Of a DNA stretch of 64,000 nt, positions 1 to 13,000 are shown piece by piece (the first letter of the stretch is position 1; every line of letters starts with the position of its first letter). Made by a program: the position numbers and the translations under genes. Below the pieces are notes generated by a model. That model ran no database searches. It worked only from the letters and a program-made list of their open reading frames with translations, and was not told the origin of the DNA. The DNA is from Parus major (lineage: Eukaryota; Chordata; Aves; Passeriformes; Paridae): NCBI RefSeq assembly GCF_001522545.3, contig NC_031769.1, positions 3,429,369 to 3,493,368 on the forward strand, read 5' to 3'.

Positions 1-439
1 ATTTAGATCTGTTGCAACCAAGCTGTGCTCTCAGACTGAATTTGGCTCAGCCAGCCTTGGTGATGTAGTGAAGGTTTCTCTAAGAATGAACACCTTGGAC
101 AGTTCAATGTTAATTACAAAAACACACAATTAAATGTGCAAAATATATTATCACAGCCTGACCCATTCAGACCCTTCCTGATTTTGAAGCATTAATTTTT
201 CAGCTTTACTTGCTGAAATATTTTCTTCCACACTCCAGCTTCACACATATTGTATCAACAACTGAATGTATTTGTATGACAAACTGTAATTTCACTTACT
301 TTGTCCTAATACAGTGCTCAAGTGGAGGAGTAAGATCATTTTCTTTATTTTCAGGGCACACCTGAGTTGTATCTGCAGAGACAAAACAGACATTTTTAGT
401 GGTTGGGGAATTTTCTCTTTGTACAGAACCCCACAGAAA

Positions 440-505
440 GACTTTTCAGATGGTTTGAGTCCAACCACTGCCACATCCACCACTGATGACCATGCCCAAG
501 CCAGG
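440..505 (-). repeat. Possible short CR1 remnant
   Basis: The tggtttgagtccaaccactg and following ccacatccacc segment resembles the degenerate 3' region of a reverse-oriented CR1. It is too short to be sure. Confidence 0.35.
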
Positions 506-1365
506 TTGGATTGCTCATACACAGATGGTTTCAAGGAAAACCACAGCTCAGAAAATGAAATAACATGCTGCAGGGCTGTCATGAGGCTTTTGTTCTGCAA
601 TTGATGTTGGAATTACTGAGTAACCTCTGTTACTCAAATGCTAAGGACAGTGGTGGTGCCACACTTGGATAGGAAATGCCAACAGGAATTGGGTTAGGGC
701 TATTCCACCCTGGGAAAGAAGATTGTCCCTTTAGTGCTCAGCAAGCAATGCACAGACAGGAGAAGATGATGCTGGGTGGGGTATCAGGGAGCTCCCCAGG
801 CTGTGAGCATTCCTTTGGGATGGAGAGGCCATTGCAGCTCAGGGAAAACAGAGAGGTCACTGTCTCAGACACGGCATCTGTCAACAGTGAAAGCAGAGCT
901 GAACTTCCCAGGGACAAAACATCCTGCCACCAGCTTGGATGTCAGTCTGCTCAGCTGTTTCCTGTTTTGGAGTCAAACATTTAAACTGCAGCAGACCAGG
1001 GTTGCTTTTGGGTTTTATTTTTCTTTCTTTCTTCTTTTCTGTCTGTCTCCCAGCCAAAAGATTGGCTGCAAGTGGCAATGCCAAGGGCAGGGTGTGGGAT
1101 TTGGGTCTGCTTCAGTGAGGCTGATGTAGACAGGATGGGAGGGGATTGTCCTGACCATTCACAGTCTCAGATCTATCTGGCACTGATGGGTAAGCACATG
1201 CAGAAAACTCTGGATGACTGCAGGGCTTGGAGTGGAGGGAAACAGACAATATTTAAAAGTACATAAAGTACTGGTGGCTTCCCTCAAGGTCCTCAGGAAC
1301 TTAGAGGCACACAGGAATCTTTTAAGTTTAACAGAGCGTTTTTTATCGTAATTTTTAAGAGTTTA

Positions 1366-1662
1366 GAACACAGAATTTTAGAATAATAAAAGGTGAAACC
1401 TCTACAATCATCAAGTCTAACCATAAATCCAGCACCACCACCAATTTCACTATTAAACCCTGTCCCCAAGTGCCACAATACAGGTTTTTTGGAACACTTC
1501 CAGGAATGGTGACTACACCACTTCCCTGGGCAACCTGTTCCAGTGCTTGACAACCCTTTCTGTGAAGAAATTTTTCTCTAAACATCTCCTGGTGCAACCT
1601 AAGCCACTGTCCTGACCATAGCCCTGGTAGCAGGACAGGCACATGGTGTGGCTGCCTTTCCC
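1366..1662 (-). mobile_element. CR1 LINE 3' fragment, reverse orientation
   Basis: The sequence carries the characteristic series of a reverse-oriented CR1 3' end: an aatcatcaagtctaaccat segment, then cctgtccccaagtgcca, then a stretch with ttccctgggcaacctgttcc, then gtgaagaaatttttc. It is diverged, so an old copy, 5'-truncated as is usual for CR1, and lies in the same strand sense as MINDY4. Confidence 0.65.
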
Positions 1663-3890
1663 ACTCATCACCAACTTCAAGGAATTTTGTCATTTTTAGA
1701 CTTGAATTCTTCCAATCAAAAAGTTTGAATGGAGTGTTTCCATTCAAAGAAACAGGGAAAAAGTATCATTAAGGTGTATCTAATAGTAAAAGAAAAGGAA
1801 TATGTATATTCTACCCTTAATTATTGAGAAACTGAGTGCCAGTACCGTTACAACTCTTCTCTGCCTATCCAAAATATCTCCCCCAATGGAAAGATTTATT
1901 ATTGTTTTCCTCTCTTTTTGATGGTATGTTGATGTCATTAACCTGTTTTTATGAAGGAACTTTATGTTTCTTTCCTACATTTTGACAAATGGGTAAGTAT
2001 TAGAAGCAAAGCGAATTCTCAATATAAAGTAGCAATTGCTGCTATTCCCAAAAATAGATTCTTCTGTCTTTTCTGCCTTTCTTGCCCAGCACAATTTCTT
2101 CAATATTTCCTGAAATGTGACCTTGATGGCAATTTTACCTAGTTATAATCAAAATTCCCATTTCAAGGAATTCAACTTCTTGTTCAAGTAAAGCAAACAA
2201 CTTTTCTACCCAGCAGCAGGGAGCACCCAGCTCCTCGTGCTGCATCTCCAGCTGATGCTGCCTAAACATCACCTCTTGTTGGGATTTCCACAAGGGAAAT
2301 ACCAGCAATATTTAGCATTCTGGTATTTCCATCTGCTCCTGTGTGCTGGGTTTAGATGTTTGGCCAGTGTTACCTTTTTGGATGTGAAGTAATTACAGTT
2401 TTCTCCAGACCTAGCAAGGGATTACTGCACAGCCAGAACCAGGCCAGCGTTTTTGTGGAATGATGAAAACATTTATGTTTTTACTGCCTTTTGTAGGATT
2501 TCACAGATAACAAAGGATTTACTGGGACACATCCCTGGAAGAGGCTATGGCCACAACAAAGAGACATCAACAACTCCATGCACATTTAGGCTTTGAGGAG
2601 AAACACAAAGAAATGCCATGACAGGTTGGACAGCAAAGGGAAAAATTTAGATGTGCTCTGGGGAATTTCTCATCCAGGGATCTTAAGAGGGCTTGGCAAC
2701 TCTTGATTTTGGAAACATTCCTGGAGGTGGAAAAACACTTTAGGATACCTGTTTTGGACCAGATGTTATGTGGTACAACTCAATAGAAGAAATGTGTCTC
2801 CAGGCCTGTGCTGAGCTGTACCATCCACGTCACTTTTATCTGGGATGTGGGAACCAGCTGTGAAAACTGATCACTTTTGGAGCCAATATAGCATGTGACT
2901 CCTACAATGTAATTACAGGAATTGTCTCTAAAATGAGAGGATAAATAACAGGCAGAGAGATGACTGAACTCACTACCAGATCTCATGAGGTGCTGAAACC
3001 CCCAGCACTCCCAGCATAGAAACTTTGTCACATGGACTCAAGCAGAACATACAACACCCATCCTGTGCAAAAACCTGGATGTCGGTGCAAATAAGGAAAA
3101 AAGACAACTTATTTCTAAAGAGCAGACTGCAGTAGAGTGGCTCCTTCAGATTGAGAAGGAATTTGGTTATCAAAGAATCACAGACAAGATTGTATAAATG
3201 TACCAAAGGAAAGAAAACAAAAGGTGAGTAGGATATTATTAGCAAACAGTGCTGGAGAATGTATTGAAGTAGGTGCTTTCTAAGGATCAGAATACTCATC
3301 CAAATGCCTCCCAGCTGAAGAAGTATTTACTGTAAAAGAAGCTGTGTAATTTGGCATGGTTTCCTGAAAGAAGGTGTGTAACAAGTTGGAAGATCTTTTG
3401 CAGGCTTGTGCTTCCAGGCAGGTAAGAGACTAAACTTTTTTAGCAGATTACTGGCATCTTCTTGCCTTGGAGGCAAGGATTTCATGTTTCCTCACCCTCT
3501 CTGCTCGTTTTCCTACAGGCATTTAGGGTGAGGAAATGGAGGCCTGCACTTTCTGCACATCTGTGAGATGATGTGAAGGATAATGTGAATAGTGAAATGT
3601 ATTTTATAGTCCTGGCAGTATGAATAAGCCAGAGATCACAACCTGCTCCTCAGAATCACTGGAAGATTTGCCACTGTGTACAAAGTGACACATGCTCACT
3701 GTTAACCCTTTCAAGAGCTTATCCTCAAAACTTCCTTGCGAAATGTAACTCATCATCAAAACTAATTATGGAAATTAGGCAACAACACACAAATTAACAT
3801 TCACTGCCTGTAACCATCACTGTTGGTATTACTGGATCCTCCTTTCTGCCCCCCAAGAGGTGAAATGCAGAGTCAGGGAGCTGCTCATAC

Positions 3891-4071
3891 CCACTGTCAA
3901 CCGTATCTCCTCATCCTGGTTGGCCAAGCCATCGTAGTAATAGAGGTCAAACCTCCGTCCCGTTTTCCAGTCGCTGAGCACATCCTTTTCCAAACAGAAC
4001 AGCACACTGAAGTGGCTTTCACTGCAGACCAGCCAAATTGGGTACTTGGGAGTCTTCAAGTAACAACCAAC
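3891..4071 (-). CDS. MINDY4: MINDY4 exon 16, catalytic His674 (residues 655-714)
   Basis: The 181-nt exon starts [20 protein letters not shown], then FSVLF and [20 protein letters not shown], leaving one base (phase 1) before G|gtatga. His674 of SESHF is the expected catalytic histidine. The reading frame runs past the donor without a stop, but the mammalian protein has about 40 more residues in a separate exon, which I could not find in 1-3888. Confidence 0.97.
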
Positions 4072-7000
4072 CTAGAATGAAAATACAAAACAGCAAACAT
4101 CACTGAGGGGAGAGAAACAATTTGTTGTGGTAAACATAAAATTTGTAAGATCATTTATTTATTTATTCTAGTCTACAAACACTCATGAAGGCTCATTAGA
4201 GAGTGTTGATGAAGCAGACCAGTGCAGCTCTGGTAAATCATGGAGCATATAAAGCAAATATTAGGCCTTGAGGTAATGAAATGCAGCTGTAGTGCCCTAA
4301 GAGCTAAAAGATCAGATCCCAGATGAACTGAAACAAAAGGATTCATGTCCTCTGCTGTAAAACCACAGGAATACAACATGGGATCAATGGGAGGCTGTGC
4401 TGACATTCAACAATGACTGGAAACCAGGTAAGAGACTCACAGGGTCTCAAGTGTCCCGAGACATCCCTGCCTGGGCAACTCAACTGAGCCTAAAATCTTT
4501 TGTTGAGTAAAGAAAGTAATATATTCACTTTTTCACCTTCTAGTTCACAGTCCAAACATGTATTTTCAGCTATAGAAGACAGCAATAACAGAAGCATTTG
4601 TTTTGTTGCGTTGTTCTTTAAAATGAAATATACTCATGTGAAATTAGAACTTTAACAAAAGCCTCTTCTAAGCCTTTGTCCTCCTTTTGAAAGTATAATT
4701 TTAAATAGCCTGAATATTCTCTAAGAAAGTGCATAACAACTTCCATATTCATTTGTAGGTGTTTTAAACTAGGATACTCAAGAGATTTAATCTATGAGGG
4801 ATGGAGGAAGGGGATACCAGCAGCACTGCAGCTGGGTTTTGTACCTTAGGGAAACTGAAATCTGAAATTAAACATTTTGCCTTCAGTGAAACCATTTTGC
4901 TTTCAGGACTTTTTGACTGAAAAAGCCCTAGTGGAAACAGAGGGAATTTTAACAGAAAAATTCTTATACATGATTTCTAGATGTAGATTTGTGGATGCAG
5001 CCCTCAGTTCTTCACCCTGGGCACACAGGCAAGTGGCAAAAGCCAAAAGGCAGAAGCCAACATTAATTCTGTTGTAATCAAACCTCTAATCAGCACACTA
5101 AGTGATAAGGAGTTTGTGTTATCATCTTGATGGACATTTAGAATTTATATCTGAAGTGTTACAAGTGCAAATTCAGCTGCCTTCTAATGAGAATTTCTTC
5201 TGACGTTAGATAACAAGTCTCCAGCTAATTAAGTAACTGTTCCCTGACTCATTACTTTGCTAATATCTATTTAAAACACCTTTTATACAACAGTTTTTAT
5301 ACAACAGTTTTGCTTTTTATGTAAACTTGGCTTAGAAGTAAGGAATTTTTTACAAGCTTCCAATAATTCTCGTAACAGGAGTTACCAAAAAAGAAAATAC
5401 GCAGTTTCAACAAAAGATGGCAAATTAGAGGGACACAGATGAAAAGATTTAGTCTCACAAACATGCATATTTTAATATGCAGATAAGTCAAAGCCAAAAA
5501 GAACAGCCAGTCTCCTCCTAAAAATGTGTTCTTCCTACGTTTGTCTGCAACAGCAACTTCCCAGCTTCATCAAACAACATTTGACAAAGATTAGAGACAC
5601 AGAACTTTCAAAGCCACGTCCCCCTGAAGCCAGGACAAACTGTTCAGATGATTGAGGGCTGTAGAACATTCTTCAAAAATGTGTAGTTTTCAATTACAAT
5701 CTGCAGAAAGCAGCAAGGGCATGAACTTTGAGACAACTGAGAGAGTCTAAAAATATCATAGTTCGAATCCTCCTCTCCCAGAAGAAGGGAGAAGTCTTCG
5801 TTTTGGTTGCATCAATTTAGCCAGCTGAGGATCAGCTGCTGCCTCTGACACCAAGATGCAAGAGATATTTTGTACAAGACATGATATGGAACCGTGCTGC
5901 TGACAAAGTAAGGACAATCCTCACTGTGAGGATTCCTTTGGCTGCTTCTTCAAGCATCATCTGTCGTGTGGAGTAGAATCACCGAGTCATTCAGGTTGGA
6001 AAAGACCTCCAGGAGCATCGAGTCCAACCTCTGACTGAACATCACCTCCACAACCAGACCAGAGCACCGAGTGCCACAGCTTCCTTCAACCCTCCCAGGA
6101 ATGAGGACTCCACCACCTCCCTGGGCAGCCCATTCCAACATCTGACCACACTTCCAGTGAAGAAATTCCTGCTGCTGTCCTGCCTGAACCTCCCCTGGAG
6201 CAGCTTGAGGCTGTTTCCTCCTGTCCTGTCACTTGTTGCCTGGGAGCAGAGGCCGACCCTCACCTCACAACACCCTCCTGTGTCAGGGAGTTTGGAGAGA
6301 GCAGTAAGGTCATCCCTGAGCCTCCTTTTCTCCTCTCAACACCCCCAGCTCCCCCAGCAGCTCCTCACAGGACTGACTCTCCAGACTCTTCCCCATACAC
6401 AGAATTATGCCCTCATTTAACTGCTCCCAGCTGGTGAGGCCTGAGCGCTTCCTCAGCTGCCTGATCAGCCTGGTTGGCAGCAATACTGGATAAAACCTGG
6501 AATAAAACTTGGAATAAAACCTGGAAACAGGACAGGGAAGAACAAGCATGAACACCCAGTGTTCTGGCTCCTCAGGAAACCCCTCAGACTCAGCAGAATG
6601 TCTCTGCTATCCCACAAGAGCCTGACAGAGAGCAGGCCTCACAGAGACCCCTTCTTTCCAGTGTGTTCCCTACATCTGCAGGGCTGAATTCCAAAGGTAA
6701 ATCAGGGATATGTGACTTTCATCCTTTTTAGAAATACTATTTTTGATAAGAACTCAATGCCTGTGTTTTTATCACTGTTGAAGTATTGGTTTCCCAGCAG
6801 GCTCATTAATAATTTTCAGGCAAAAGGAAAGTGAAGCAGAATGAATGAGGTGTCCCTTTTTCAATTTTTCAATTATTTTCAGTTCCTACAGAGACTTCCC
6901 TGACCCTAATCCTCTCCCTTACAAAGCCCTCATGAATACTCATAAATTTCAGGGACACCATTCTGATCTTTGGGAAACATCAACTTTTCAAAAGCAAGCA

Positions 7001-10000
7001 CCTTCAAAGGGCTCATTCTCCATCTGACATCTGTGTGAATTCACACAATGCTGAAACTCAACCTACAGACAAGAATTTATTGCTGGAGAATTATCCCAAC
7101 AGATCTGCCAGGGTGAGTGGATGGTGCCTCACCACTCAGCCCTGATCTGTCCCTTGAATGAGGCCATCTTTTGCCATGTGCATTCCAAAAGAAACAAAAG
7201 AGAGAATGTGATACCAAAACCAAGCAGCACAGCTGGATGTGGCCAATCTGATGGCATTTTTCTCCAGGAGTTTTATCACTTGACATAATTTCACCTCCTT
7301 GCTTGTAGGACTTTACTATTAATTTTCTAGTTATAATCAATCATTCCTTGCTTTATGTTTCTTTCCCTGAATACAGCTGCTGGAGATGTTTATTTGAGAA
7401 TAATCATGGTGTGTAATGGTTCCACAAAGGGCTGGGTTCTGTCAAACTGAGGAATTTCTGGTACTACCAAATCCAGTAGGATTGACAAGCCAAAGGATAA
7501 TTACACAAAGCTTTCAGAGTTAATTGTTTGTTCTGTCAGTGTTTTATTCCCCACAGCTGCAATGACCTTTTCTGGATGAATACTGAATTCCAAGGGTGTT
7601 AAGAGTGAAGTGGTGTAAAATCAGACACCTTTTCAGCAGCCCATGGGGGACCCAGGTCACCCATTCCACCAAACAACAATCAGCCCCACCACTGCTGTAT
7701 CTGCAGATAAATAAGGGACACTGTGGGGCTAAAGTTATTGCCATTGCCAACTACTTGATTTCAATCAGATTGAGAAAAATAAAATTAATGCTTATGAGAT
7801 CTGACATTCAGAGTATGAACTAGGTGAGACAGAAATTGAAGAGTTTTTAGCCATATATTTATAAAATAACAGCAAACACTACTGCTACACTGGAGCATCA
7901 GGTAATTTCTCTGCAGCTTTGGATTCTTTTTCTTTGTTTTTTTGTAGAAAAGAAAATCTTTCTGATAATCAACTGGGGGTGAAAAAAAAGGACATGACTG
8001 GAAAAGAATAGAAAGAGATGTGTGTTTTATTCTAGCACTCCCAAAGCTCCTGGAAAGCACTGGCTTCTGATTAAAGTTCCCTTATACTGCCATGGTGTAA
8101 AAACCAGCAGATGTGGTGAGGAAAACAGACCTCTGGGTTCCAGGCAGCCTCAAGATCTTTTCTTTATCCCTGTCCCACTCAGCTGCTCTTCTGCAATGTC
8201 CTAAAAAATGAGGAAAGTTTGAGGGAGATGTGGACCCTCACTCAGATTTCAGCATTTTGCCATCTCCTCACTACACACAAAGTTTACAGCCCACATCAGG
8301 GAGCTACATCACTGCAATACAAGGACAGGGCAGGATTCAGCCCACAGAACACTTCTGCATTTATTTCCAGGCCCTCTAATGCAGCTTAGCCCTTGGGCTT
8401 TGGCTGTAAAATCAAATAAGCAAGAGATGGGTATTGTCAGAAATTTAGACCCTCCCATTCATAAGTGATGCAGGGAGTTGGCTGAACTCTGACCTGAAGA
8501 ATTTTCAGCCTAAAAAGCACCTAAAGTGAGACAGGATAAACCCAGATCCAAATGCAGGTGTTTATAATCCAGAGAGACATGTGGAAAACATCTGACTTAT
8601 CATTTTCTGCTTTACCTATGTGCAAAGCACACAGAGCTCTGCTAAACATGTGGGCTTTGTTATCCTTCTTGTCTTAAATAAAAACTCTGTGATTCTATTT
8701 CATTTGGAAGGATGTTGACAGGGAAGAAATGCCAATGCCCCAGCAAGAGTGACTGGCCTCTGGGAAAATAACTGGCCATAACTCAGAGGACAATAGAACT
8801 TCATTAAAAAAAAAAATTCAGTTCCAGCCTAGAAAGGGAGATGTAAAAACAAGGAATGAAGAACAGACTTTCTCAAAGACCAGTGCTTTGTCAGCCTTGT
8901 TTCAGTCAAATTTGAATGTACTCCATATTTTTGCCCACAGTAAGGCTCACTAGAGCCTTACATAAACATCAGCTTCCTTTGCTGCATCTGCAGGGCACAA
9001 CATTTACCCCTATTCCTGAAAAACAAACGGAAAATTGAAGCCAACCATCAGTTTCCATTTTGCACTTGAGTGTTTTTGTGGTTGGTTTCTCAAACGAGGT
9101 GGTTAAAACCCTCTAAACTTTCCCCTCCACAACCCCTCCAATGGCCTGGTTTGAATCCAGCCCATCAGATGGGGAAAAGAAATTGTTTAGGGGACACATT
9201 TCCCTGGGAAGAAGGTTATAGGAGTGATATTCCACAGGGTAAAAGCACAGGTGAGGTGCCAGGGGACAGAGCATGTGTGCTGAATTTCATTGTTCAAGTA
9301 GGCCTTGTCATAACTCAGAGTGGTTTCTTCAAAAGGACCAAAGATAATATTTCCCATCTGTGGAATTTTAATGAATAGATTCTGCTTGTTTCTGTTGCTT
9401 TACTCTGTCTGTTTGAAAAGAAATAGGGAAAATGTGTGTAGCTTCTTTGTCAATGCCCTGTTCTCAGACAAGCAAAAACTTAAAAGCACCAGGTCCCTTG
9501 AGGTGCTGGCAGCTCAGGCAGGGGCTGGGACAGTCAGAAATCAGAGCAGGGTGAATTTGGGAAGTCAGACAACAAGAGGTTTAACTGACAGAACAGCCTA
9601 AAGCAAGAAAGAATTGGTGAAAACAAAGGCAAATCAGAGAGAAGGCTCAAAAGAGACAAATAACTTTGAATATTTCTATTTCCTCACATACAACAGCACA
9701 CACCTAAAGTGGCTTCAAAAAACATTTCAGATGGATGGTGAAATTCATCAGCCAGCACCACAGTGCCTTTAAAATGAGATTCAGACCTGTACTCATGCCA
9801 GGAGCTTACTGAGATAAACATTTTGACTTTTATTCACCTATTACCCCTCTGTGGAAAGTGGAAATGACACTTGCCATTCATGCAAAGAACATATCTGCTA
9901 ATAGGAAATGGCATGTAAATGCTATATATTATTGCTATTTTTATCATTATTCATGTTAGTTATAGTAATATTATTGAAGAATTAGCAAGTTATGAAGCAC

Positions 10001-13000
10001 AATAATGAAAATAATCTGCTAAATTTGTTACCTGAGAATGCAGATTATTTTTCCCTTTTTCACTGTTATTTAATGACCTGGAATAAACATGAGGAGCCTC
10101 TGTTTCCATCTCTTCCTACTTTTAACAACACATTTTGAAAGAAAGGATTTCATCATTCTAAGCCTTTTCACCTGCAATTTTAATGTGGCATTTAGGCCAA
10201 AGGTTCTGAGCCAAACACAGGGATTTTCTCACCCAGGAGTGCTAAAATTGGTCCTGCCCATTCCTGTGCCTCATCCCCTTCTCCAAGGCCTTGTCCCTGC
10301 TGAGAAACCACTCAGCTTCCCTGAGACTGAACTGCTGTATCCTGCAGCTCAGCAGACTGAGGAAACCCCCAGCAATTCCATGGGGAAATGTTTCTGTTGC
10401 TTGACTTGCTCTAAATAAATCCCAGGAAACCTAAAATCTCAATTTAGGCTCCTAAGTTAAATGTGTAAGATCACATGGAATTGATATTGCTTAAATACAG
10501 GCTTTTAGCACAAAGAAAAGAAACCCAAAGATGTGTAACTTGCCTACTGAAAAGTAGCAGAATTGGACTTTTATCTTTTTTCCCCACATTAAAATCCAGA
10601 ATCTCACTGTGAAACTAAATGCACATGAAACAGATGGAATGGATCCATCTGTCATTGTGAAACAATTTGCAGCAAGTAATTACACTGCAAAATCTCCACA
10701 GAGTTTGGTGATATGTCAGGAGCCAGAGTGATGATTGAACATTAACAATTCCAGACAAATTACCCAGGCCACACGTTTTTCTCATCAGCAAAGATAACAC
10801 AGGATCCACTGGAGGAGATGAATGGATGGGGAACAGAGGAATTCTCCAGGCAGACACTGGAAGAAAAGGGATGGAGCATTTTCTTTTTGGGTTTGCCACT
10901 GTTGGAGTTTGAGGATTAATCCACGTGCCCTCACGATATCTGCAACTCAGAAGCCATGCCAGGGGAATTGTGGATTACACAGAAATGCTCCACATATTAG
11001 AAAAATGAGATGAAATGGTAGAGAAGTCTTCCTCCATGTGGATTTACTGCATCTAGCCTGGAATCTTGAATATCCTGTCCTAAATGTGCTGGTAATTTGG
11101 AACAAGTCTAGAGCAGGGAAATAAAAACAAGCCTTGGACAGGATGTGCTGATAAAAAAGGGAGGCACTGTTACATCAGCTTCAAATGCCCAGCGGATGGG
11201 GATGAATTGTTTAGGGGGCAGGTTGGATTACAAGTAAAATTATAATTAGAGGAAACTAAGTAAATGAAGACTCTGATTTATTAATAGTATTTCCAAACAC
11301 AGGCTGTGTAGTAGATATTGAAATCTCCAAATTCACAAGGACCTGCAAATCTTTATTTGCATTTATTCATGTTTTAGAGTAGAGATGGATGAGAAAAGCT
11401 GTAAGATCTCAGTTATATGAACTAAAATCAATGAAAAAATGGTCATCTGAACAAAAAGGCAGGAACTTTGTGGATACAGATTTTTAAGAGAAACCCTGCT
11501 ATATAACAGGACACAAAAATATCCTCTGAGAGATCGGCTGGATGTGACCTAAAGGGAGTTTTCTTACTCCAGTGTCTGTGATTCACCATATAGCACGCTC
11601 AGGATTTTCTTACTCCAGGAAACAAAAAATAAAAAATAAACCCAACCAAAAATGACAGTCCTTTTCCATGGCTGGGTTTGGTTACCAGCCTCAGAGCCAC
11701 ACTGGAATTGGATGCTGAGAGGAATAAAAGAGTCACTTTGAGAGACAAATTCTATTCCCAGTTCCACCTCTACAAACTGCCACTGACATTTCTTTCTCCT
11801 GAACTGCTCTAAATTTTATAGCAGGAAGCAGAATCTGGCCCCTCATGCTGAAGCCACAGTGGAGACTCCCCAGTTTTGGGCCAAAATCCACCAAAATCTG
11901 ACTTTTGTCCCAGTCCTAAGCAGACATCGCCTCTGAACTGAAATGCAGAGAACACCCAGATGTTCTTAATAAAAACCAGGACAATTTGCAGCAGATGCCC
12001 AACTAGTGTAGACTCTTGAAAAAAAAAAAGGAAACTACGTCTACTGGAGTTTCTGTAACTGATTAAGTCACTGGCTTGGAAAAACAGATCCCTGCCCATG
12101 AGTCCAGCTCCCATCCAAGAGCCCAGCAGTAGAAACAGATCCCCTCTACCATATAATTTGCAGAATAAGTGGAAAATGGTGTCTGAATCTCTGGGTAACT
12201 TATTTTATTTTTAGAGGGCAGGTGGGTAAGAAATAGCTCTTACCTGCCCTGACCTCATTTACCATTTTGCTGCTCCCGAGTCATTTTCCTCACTGGAGAA
12301 TGGAAAAAATGCTGGAGTGGTGCTTAACCATTTTCTTGAGGGTTTAAATGTCACATTGTTTATAGAAAAGAGAAAGAAGCGTGAACTAGACACAGAAGCT
12401 GATTTATTTTTAGTCCACTCTATTCTGAATTAATCTGATTTGGATACACTGATAAGTTGTCTTGACTGAATTCAAGCCTTCTGTAATCCTGTGAATAATG
12501 TAAATGATTGTGTTCATTAAAAATAACAAAACCTGTAATTTGCCAGTAGCAGGAGAATGTATCTGACTTTAGAAGGGAAGGAGCTAAAACCAAGCTTTGC
12601 TTTCAAAGTTTTATAAATGTGTCACACATTTTTATCAGATCAGCACAAACAAATCCTTAGGTAATCACTTTCAAACTTTTATAGAGGTGCTGCTGCTGCA
12701 AATGCAGGTGGGACTGCTACAAATATCTAACAAAAGCAAGAGAATTTCAAATAATAATCCTGCATCAAACACGAGATTGGCTGTTTAGGACAGAACATGT
12801 CTTCAGGGAAGATGTCCTTCCTGCCATCCTCCATCTCTTGATGGAGAGCTACTGAAATCCTTACACAGGTTTTTCCTGAGGTAAATTAATCCCTGTCACT
12901 CCTTTAAAAGTTTTAATCTATCTTTTGATTTTCATGATGCCTACAATTAAAATATGACTATCAAAAGCAATTAAAGGGAACAATCCCACTGCATGTACAG

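Larger units (their letters stand above)
1..3888. other. Intron 16 of MINDY4 (cut by the window edge)
   Basis: Non-coding AT-rich sequence downstream of exon 16 on the gene strand. Apart from CR1 remnants near 440-505 and 1366-1662, I see nothing to annotate. I looked for the final MINDY4 exon (the expected LCIRTKWKG-like C-terminus) and did not find it. Confidence 0.75.

Noticed and set aside
1..3888. Search for the final MINDY4 exon (C-terminus of about 40 residues)
   Set aside because: No minus-strand frame here resembles the expected LELCIRTKWKG-like end, so I place it outside the window.
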